Part shown: positions 57,661 through 64,000 of the stretch, piece after piece
Position numbering within the stretch: position 1 is the first letter of the stretch
How the letters are laid out: the number at the start of each line of letters is the position of its first letter
NCBI GenBank assembly: GCA_035235625.1
Contig: CP141147.1
Coordinates: 6,623,001 to 6,687,000, forward strand
Direction: 5' to 3'
Origin: Saururus chinensis
Taxonomy: Eukaryota; Streptophyta; Magnoliopsida; Piperales; Saururaceae
DNA length: 64,000 nt
Made by a program: the position numbers and the translations under genes
The notes under the pieces: model-generated
Databases searched by the model: none
What the model saw: only the letters and a program-made list of their open reading frames with translations
What the model was told of the DNA's origin: nothing

Positions 57661-59159
57661 TTACCAACAGTGTAGCACCATGACTTTTTATAAATAACTT
57701 AGAAGTTAGAGTCCTATCAAATTTGTTAGTAAAAGGGTCCAAAATCAGCCGTGCCAAAAGAATAACTTTTCGTTAATTTATATAATTAGAAAATTATCAG
57801 AACATACAAAATAAGGCTCAACGTACCTCAACAAAATGAAAGAAGGAGAAAAGTGCATATAATACATAACAAAAGAATTTGACAAAATAAATCCAAAGCG
57901 TATATCTGTCAAAGTTGTACTAGTTATCTTTATTAAAATTGTCTCCTTCGTTCATACCTATAGTGTCATGAGAATTTTTTTTTCCTTAAATACAAAATAA
58001 ACTATTCGATTAAATATCCAGGTCATGATAATTGGGGTTCCCAAATACAAATATAAAATTATATAATATTATTACACATCTCAAAATTCAATAAGAGCAG
58101 CACATCCATCTAAGTACAAATCTTGTAATGTCTAAGAAATTTTAGGTATTTTTCTAGAATATTTCATGATTTTTCCCTATTTTTTTGGATTTTTTGGGAA
58201 TTTGCATAATTTGGGGTATGCAAAATAGTTTTTGGGATGTGCAGAAAGATATGTAGAGCCCATTGCAGGCCCAATTAAGTGGTGGACGGACCACTTAATT
58301 TGGGAGGGTCTAAACCACTTAGGATTTCCTATCCTACTTGGTTTAATCCTTACCCAATTAAGCCCTAATCCCCTCTCTATATATTTGGGTGTTCCCCTAA
58401 TTATAATCCTAATTGTGCCCTAAAAAAACTAGAGAAGAAAAAAGTGATTGAAGGTGGATTAGGGCTTAATTAGGAAATGATTAAACTAAGTAGAATAGGG
58501 AATCCTAAGTGGTTTAGACCCTCCCAAATTAAGTGGTCCGTCCACCACTTAATTGGGCCTGCAATGGGCTCTATAGATCTTTTTGCACAACCCAAAAACT
58601 ATTCTGCATACTGCAAATTCTGAAACTTCACAAAAATCCAAAAAAATAGGGGGAAATCAGGAAAAATTCTAGAAAAATACCTAAAATTTCATGGACATTA
58701 CAAGACTTATACTCACATGGATGCGCTTCTCTTATTTTGTAATGTCCCTAATTTTTCAACGATTTTTTGGGATTTTTCTACTATTTTTTTGGTCATTTTC
58801 AGTGGGAAAATGTGACGCTTCGACGTATGTGTATTTGTCCCCATATTTATACCCATAGAGTCGGGTGTGGGGCTTAGTCACAGGCCGCGGGCCTCGCTAC
58901 GTGCTTACGGCGCAAATTTTGGAGATACAACGCGTGAATGGTAAGTGAACGCGTGTTATGGACATGGATGTAAAAATTAAAAAGAGTTATATAAATATCA
59001 AATCTGAAGTTCGGATTCAAGGAGAGATTCCAGTAAGTTTTTTTCACGCCCAGTAGCATTGTGAGAGAACCCGAGCTCGATTCCAGTCGCTCCGTTCTCC
59101 CTCATCCGTCATCAGATTTCGTTGATTCTTGTCAGGATCCTCCTTGCCTCACCGCCATG

Positions 59160-59400
59160 AGTACGTAGGTACTGGCTATGACCACCGTCGTGGCCTCTTC
59201 GCTCCTCCACGAGGTACCAAACCTTTTTTCGGGTTTTTTCTCCAAATCCCGTTTTTGAGTTGTGGGGGTGCGATTTTGATGTCATTTGCGGCCACCCTCA
59301 ACTAGACTTATGTTTGTTAGGCCGCTAGAAACCCATAGGCGCTGGCTAGAGCCACCGCCGTGCTTTCTTCGCTCCGCTGTGAGCTACCGATCTTTTAGTC
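59160..59400. repeat. duplicated ~170-bp unit in LTR D
   Basis: GGxGCTGGCTAxGAcCACCG...CTTCGCTCC and the following TCGGGTTTTT occur at about 59168-59240 and 59338-59405. Degenerate tandem repeat in the GC-rich part of the LTR. Confidence 0.65.
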
Positions 59401-60589
59401 GGGTTTTTGTTATTATTTGCATCTCACTGTCCGTGGGATTTTTTTGGACCGATGTGTTTCCGGTCATCGTCCGGCCACTGGATGGACTCTGTCCAGCCTA
59501 CCTCGACCCAGTGTTGGTAGGGGGTTCCCGTTTCCGATCCCGCCTCACCCCTATGGTCTTGATCCGCCCGATTAGACGCTTTGGGTGTGTATCGGGTCGT
59601 TAGCATCGGTGAGTCGTGGGCCATTTGGCTATCGTGGGCTCTACCCCGGCTTCGCGACAGTGAGGGTCAGCCCCGCTTGGCCCGATTTTATACTTTGCCC
59701 AGAATGGGCCGCTTGTCATTGCCCTATACCATACGAGATGCACAACCGCCCGTACCATGCTGTTGGTTGTGGGTGGCGATCGGCGATGTCGCCGTTTCGA
59801 TTAGACACTACATCTTGGCCTTAGCTCGACCGCCCTTATGTGGGCCTTGGGCCGCCACCGTCCGAGCTATCTCCCCCTCGAGTAGCCCTTTTTGGCGGCG
59901 TGTGTATGTAGCCACGCATGTGTTTCAGGGCTTAGGCGCCGCCTGACCGTCGGTTGGCTCTGCCACTGAATGGAGTTGACATTAGAGTCCTCCACCTCTC
60001 CACTATCCTTGAGCGTCGCCCCATGCCCTCCGTCCTTATGTGGGCCCTTGTGATGTGAAATCGCCGCCGTTGGGTGTTGTCCACGGTTGATTTTGATGCC
60101 TTGCGGCCGGCCGAGTACTTCTCAGCCACCGGCCGATCTTTAGTGAGTACACCATCGATTTTTGGTCGCACCATCACTTATGTTGGCACAACCTTTCTCT
60201 CAGTCACCCCTAGTGTGCCGTCGTGGATTGCGGATTTTGCCGCTTTGACATCTGACACCCCTGTTTGGCCGTGATTGTTTTTGGCACTTCCTAAACCCTT
60301 GGCACAGTAGCTCTCTCAGCTAGGCAACGGTTTTGACTGCCAACTCCGCCGCTGATGCCGCCACTGTCGTGTGCTTGCCATCAAACATCCTGATTACGAG
60401 GTAGGGGAGCTTTAAACTCATAATTTCATGATAGCATGCTTTGAATGAGTAGCAGCATGCTAGGATTGTATGATGTAATGCTTTGGATGTTAAATTATGA
60501 TCCTTTTGCATGATGTAAGATGATACATTATGCCATGTTGATATGCATATAACATGCATGTGAGTTGTAAGTATGTATGACGTATGTGG

Positions 60590-60790
60590 AATTTGTATGT
60601 GCTAGTGATGGCTAGTGTGTTTGTTGGTAAGCTCGTTTGAGTATGTGCTAGTAATGGCTAGCGTGTACGTTTGTAAGCTACATATGTGTATGATGTATGT
60701 GCTAGTAATGGCTAGCGTGTTTGTTGGTAAGCTTCGTATGTTGATTGAGTATGCACTAGTGATGGCTAGTGAGTATGATAGTAAGCTATG
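60590..60790. repeat. tandem array, GTATGTGCTAGTAATGGCTAG-like units
   Basis: Four units of about 50-55 bp contain GCTAGTxATGGCTAG and GTAAGCT. The + strand ORF across it is a repeat translation, not a protein gene. Confidence 0.8.
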
Positions 60791-62099
60791 TATGAAAGTA
60801 TGTTTATGTTATACGTATGTGTGATAGACATACGCATGTATGATGGCTAATTGCCTATGCTATGGATCTGTGTATGTGGGCAAAAGTATGGGCGATGGAC
60901 AGTAAGAGGTGATAGAGGTTTCGTCTAGATTTGGATATGGATGTGGATGCGTAAGTGTATGATGAAAGACGACGGATATGAGTTTGACGAGCGAGGATTG
61001 GATTAGATTGTTTGATTTGGATCAGAACGTATGATTGGGGGATTGTCAGACAGTAAGAGTGTGCATAATTGTACAAGCATAATGTACAGATTATGAATTG
61101 AAAAGTAAGCTCAATATGTGAGGTATAATTAAAAGGGTGACAACTGGGTTTGGCTCTGAGGAGCTTCATTTGATGATGTCAATGTAAGATGATTTGGCCA
61201 TAAGTTGGATGGCGGAGTATGTAAGACTGTAAGATTTTGGTGTATGATGAGTTTGATCATGATATGGACGGGTTAAGTGAAGTCTACTGCCTTGACGAAC
61301 TAGGGTTTCGGATTGGGCTCAGCTTTGGTTTGATCAGTCGAGCACGGTGAATGCTTGTGTGGCATAATTGTACTACATAATATACTTAATTCAAACTTGA
61401 ATTATAAGCATAGCTAATGATAGCGTTGTGAGTTTGAGACCTAAGGGTTCAATGGATTAAGTTCCGTGTTTAAGCTAGCCGATAATGAGTCAGCTGAGCA
61501 TTTTTCATGTCGTGCCATAGTGTTTATTCTGCGGGATGTTGTCTGTGTGCTGTATTGAGCACCAGACGTCTGATGCTCTGTTGAGAGCGATGCATGTTTC
61601 CGATTTGGTCTATGTGTTGTATGAAGCCCCAGACATCTGATGCTCTGTTGAGAGCGATATATGCTTTCGATTTGGTATGTATGCTATTTTAAGCCCAGAC
61701 GTTTGATGCTCTATTGAGAGCGTTGTATGATTTCCGCCCAAGAGTGGCACTATATGTTTCTGCCCAAGTGGCATTGTATGATTCTGCCCAAGAGTGGCAT
61801 TGGCACTATAAGACCCATTATGGTGGGCAATTCTATGGCACTATAAGACCCATTATGGTGGGCAATTGTATGACCCCTTATTTGTGGGTGTTTATATTTG
61901 CGCGCTCAGGTAAGTAGTATCATGGATCTACTCTTACCTATTTGATCTTGTGCCCCATGAGCATAGGTGTGCCTTACCTTCGGAAAAGTCCATGGCATCT
62001 AGTCACTCCCCGGAGGTTAAGGTGATGCAACAATGGCATTCTTTTCTGTTTCAACGTTGGAGCTTATTAGTTGTAATGAGCTTCAGTGGTCGATAGTCT

Positions 62100-62400
62100 G
62101 AGCACGACTGTAAGCATAAGAATATAAGTATGAGTATGAGCACGACTATAAGAGTATGAGTATGAGCACGACTGTAAGAGTATGAGTATGTGTATGATTG
62201 TAAGATTATGAATCCGAGCAAGACTGTAAGTATAAGTTTCTGAGTAAGATAGTAAGTGTAAGATGTACGAGTAAGGTCGTACGAGTCAGTGTAAGACTGT
62301 ACGAGTAAGGTCGTACGAGTATGTGTAAGTTGTGTGAGTAAGCGTACGAGGGTACGAGTAAATTTGTAAGACCCTGGATAAGGGTGTTTGTGTAAGTTTA
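62100..62400. repeat. degenerate short tandem array (GTAAGAxTATGAG / GTACGAGTAAG units)
   Basis: Inverse counterpart of the array at 45360-45700 in the other family D LTR. The first half is dominated by GAGCACGACTxTAAGAGTAT and the second by AAGGTCGTACGAGT. Confidence 0.8.
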
Positions 62401-63629
62401 ATTTGATGGTATGATTTTGGCACGATGGTGCATTTGGTATGTTTTTGGCACGATGGTGCATTTGGCATTGATTGTATGCGTATGAACATTGTTATGATAT
62501 GCCTGTTTGCTTCATGTTTGAATTGCATGAACGCATCTATGTATGGATTTACTGAGTTCACTATTTAGAACTCCCCTACTGGGTATTTTCCTACTTAGTA
62601 TGAAAATACTCATTACCCTATTTTTTAGCCCCGTTGTTCGGGAGGCATTTGCAGGTTTGTGATGGAGAGCTCCTGGAGATGGATGCTCATTTCAGCGGTG
62701 GATTGATTTCCGTTGACTCAGGTATATGCTTAACTCACTGTGAGTTTATTTGTGCCACGATATGATGTATTGGGTGAGACGAACATTAAGATGTTTATGT
62801 ATTTTGGACTTTAGTTTGGATTAGACTGTGGACTGTTATGGGACTTGCACTCAGGGATGCCTAGGAGGGATTTGTATTTAAAGTATATGATCATAGCAAT
62901 TTATTTGTATGGTTGTTTTTGAGTAGCGCCTGAGGATATTTGCTTTGGACGTACGGTGGTTAATCGAATGGGTAAAACTTTGGATGAGAAAAACTGATGT
63001 GTTATGTTTTGAATTATAAAACTGTTTTATCAGGTTTCGTATTCGTCATTTTCTCCAATTTATAGCAGTTATATTGCAAAAAATTTCCGTGATTTTTGAG
63101 GAAAATGTGTGGAAAATCCCAGGCGTTACATATTTAATTTTGAGATGTGTAGTAATATCATATGATTTAATATTTGTATTTGTGAACCACAGTTATCATG
63201 ACCTACATATTTAATCAAATGGTTTGTTTTGTATTTAAGAAAAAAAAATTCTCGTGACTTACCGTTCATGCTATTTTAAAAAGGCTTTTAAAATCCGGGT
63301 CATGACATTGTAGGTATGAACAAAGGAGACAATTTTAATAAAGATAACTAGTAGAACTTCGAAAGATATACGCTTTAGATTTATTTTGTCAAATTCTTTT
63401 GTTATGTATTAATTATGCACTTTTTTGCGGCTTTGATTTTGTCGAAGCACATTGAGCCTTATTTTGTATGTTCTGTAAATTTTGTAATTATGTAAATTAA
63501 CAAAAAGTTATTCTTTTGGCACGGCTGATTTTGGACCCCTTTTACTAAAAAATTTGAGAGGACCCCAACTTCTAAATTATTTATAAAAAATCAAGGTTCT
63601 ACACTATTGGTAAGGCTACCATCATGAAA

Positions 63630-63890
63630 AAATCTTCTCTGCAAGCAAGGACAAGTGTGGATTCCATGCCAATGCCTACTCAATGTGTGGACTGATTTAG
63701 ATTACAGTTGGGACCCATTGTTGCTCCCCAATCCCAGCTACGGATTTTATGTCGTAATACTACTAACCATAATATCTTAGTCCAAAGTGATGTCAATCAA
63801 ATTTCACAAGGGATAGACTTGATAGTTGACCTGAGTCAAAGTGTACAATCCCAAAAACCTTGTACTGCTCCATCCCAACCTCCCTGTTAA
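63630..63890 (+). pseudogene. coding-like segment in right palindrome arm
   Basis: Mirror copy of 57380-57660. It reads GPIVAPQSQLRILCRNTTNH then NILVQSDVNQISQGIDLIVD and ends SQPPC-stop at 63890. It has an upstream stop (CVD-stop near 63694) where the left arm reads through, and lacks the stop seen in the left arm. Each arm has therefore decayed independently. Confidence 0.35.
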
Positions 63891-64000
63891 AAGGACACTA
63901 AGGCTATAGTGGGGGTTTGGAGATGTACCTGCAACACTTCAAAGACTAATTATGTGGATTTGGTTATGGACCTCTTCTTGCAAAGTTCTGTGCTATCCTC

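Larger units (their letters stand above)
58738..63130 (-). mobile_element. solo LTR, family D, 4,393 bp, inverted
   Basis: On the minus strand it runs TGTAACGCCTGGGATTTTCC to GGGACATTACA, with the 5-bp target duplication TATTT (58733-58737, 63131-63135). It shares the family D landmarks with 44735-49822 in opposite orientation: the CTCTGTTGAGAGCG repeats at 61570, 61640 and 61705, GCCCAAGAGTGGCA repeats at 61735-61800, and GCGCGCTCAGGTAAG at 61902. It has inserted in the right arm of the palindrome; removing it plus one TATTT restores arm symmetry. No pol motifs. Confidence 0.85.
57272..64000. repeat. giant palindrome, arms >1.1 kb, centre ~58415
   Basis: The left arm (57272-58415) is mirrored by the right arm (58416-58737 plus 63131-64000, which runs off the window). 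Central pairs: CCACTTAGGATTTCCTATCC with its inverse near 58485-58510, and CCCAATTAAGTGGTGGACGG with its inverse near 58538-58557. Outer pairs: TTTTATAAATAACTTAGAAG near 57690 with its inverse near 63570, ACATCACTTTGGACTAAGAT near 57481 with its inverse near 63780, and GAGGATAGCACAGGACTTT (57282) with the inverse at the last 20 bp of the window. The arms differ by substitutions and small indels, so this is not an assembly echo. Only the right arm carries the family D LTR. An unrecognised coding-like segment is present in both arms. Confidence 0.9.

Overview
The window is nuclear DNA of a flowering plant. The evidence is a spliced TatD-type DNase gene with GT-AG introns, remnants of a plant-specific HD2-type histone deacetylase gene, an NBS-LRR-type leucine-rich-repeat pseudogene, an ankyrin/PGG pseudogene and a MULE transposon carrying a plant mobile domain. 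Ty1/copia, Ty3/gypsy, CACTA and hAT-like elements fill most of the rest. There is no bacterial-type gene organisation, and I cannot name the species. Gene content is low; by eye, well over half of the sequence is mobile or repeat-derived.

Layout. 1-2.7 kb: a broken gypsy integrase/chromodomain tail, a 145-bp-period tandem duplication and a copia LTR. 2.7-8.3 kb: the last six exons of a TatD DNase gene (+); its first exons are not visible. 8.7-11 kb: a MITE and two adjacent large palindromes. 11-13.5 kb: copia remnants split by an LTR-like block. 14.2-17.85 kb: a MULE with long inverted repeats and a minus-strand transposase-like/PMD gene. 18.9-20.8 kb: a solo LTR (family B) carrying a hAT-type MITE. 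24.7-25.7 kb: a tandem duplication ending in a second copy of that MITE. 25.8-29.4 kb: a 3.6-kb solo LTR (family C) with a perfect 5-bp target duplication. 30.6-32.3 kb: an ankyrin/PGG pseudogene and a copia RNase H plus LTR.

32.6-51.7 kb: dispersed minus-strand HD2 exons. One intron holds (GA)n/TAGCGACGC arrays, an LRR pseudogene and a CACTA element inside that pseudogene. Another holds a family C LTR that itself contains a family B LTR (1.4 kb) and a family D LTR (5.1 kb), each with an exact target duplication. 52.1-56.1 kb: a structurally complete minus-strand LTR element that encodes, where gag-pol would be expected, a 634-codon ORF with a U-box-like segment plus a 135-codon ORF. This looks like host-gene capture. 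57.3-64 kb: a giant palindrome with arms over 1.1 kb, one arm split by an inverted family D LTR.

How the parts work together: I see no operon or multi-gene system. The coherent story is layered insertion whose order can be read from nested target duplications. The strongest candidates for something new are the gene-capturing LTR element (52061-56127), the giant palindromes, and the composite CACTA-type arrays around the captured or interrupted LRR sequence.
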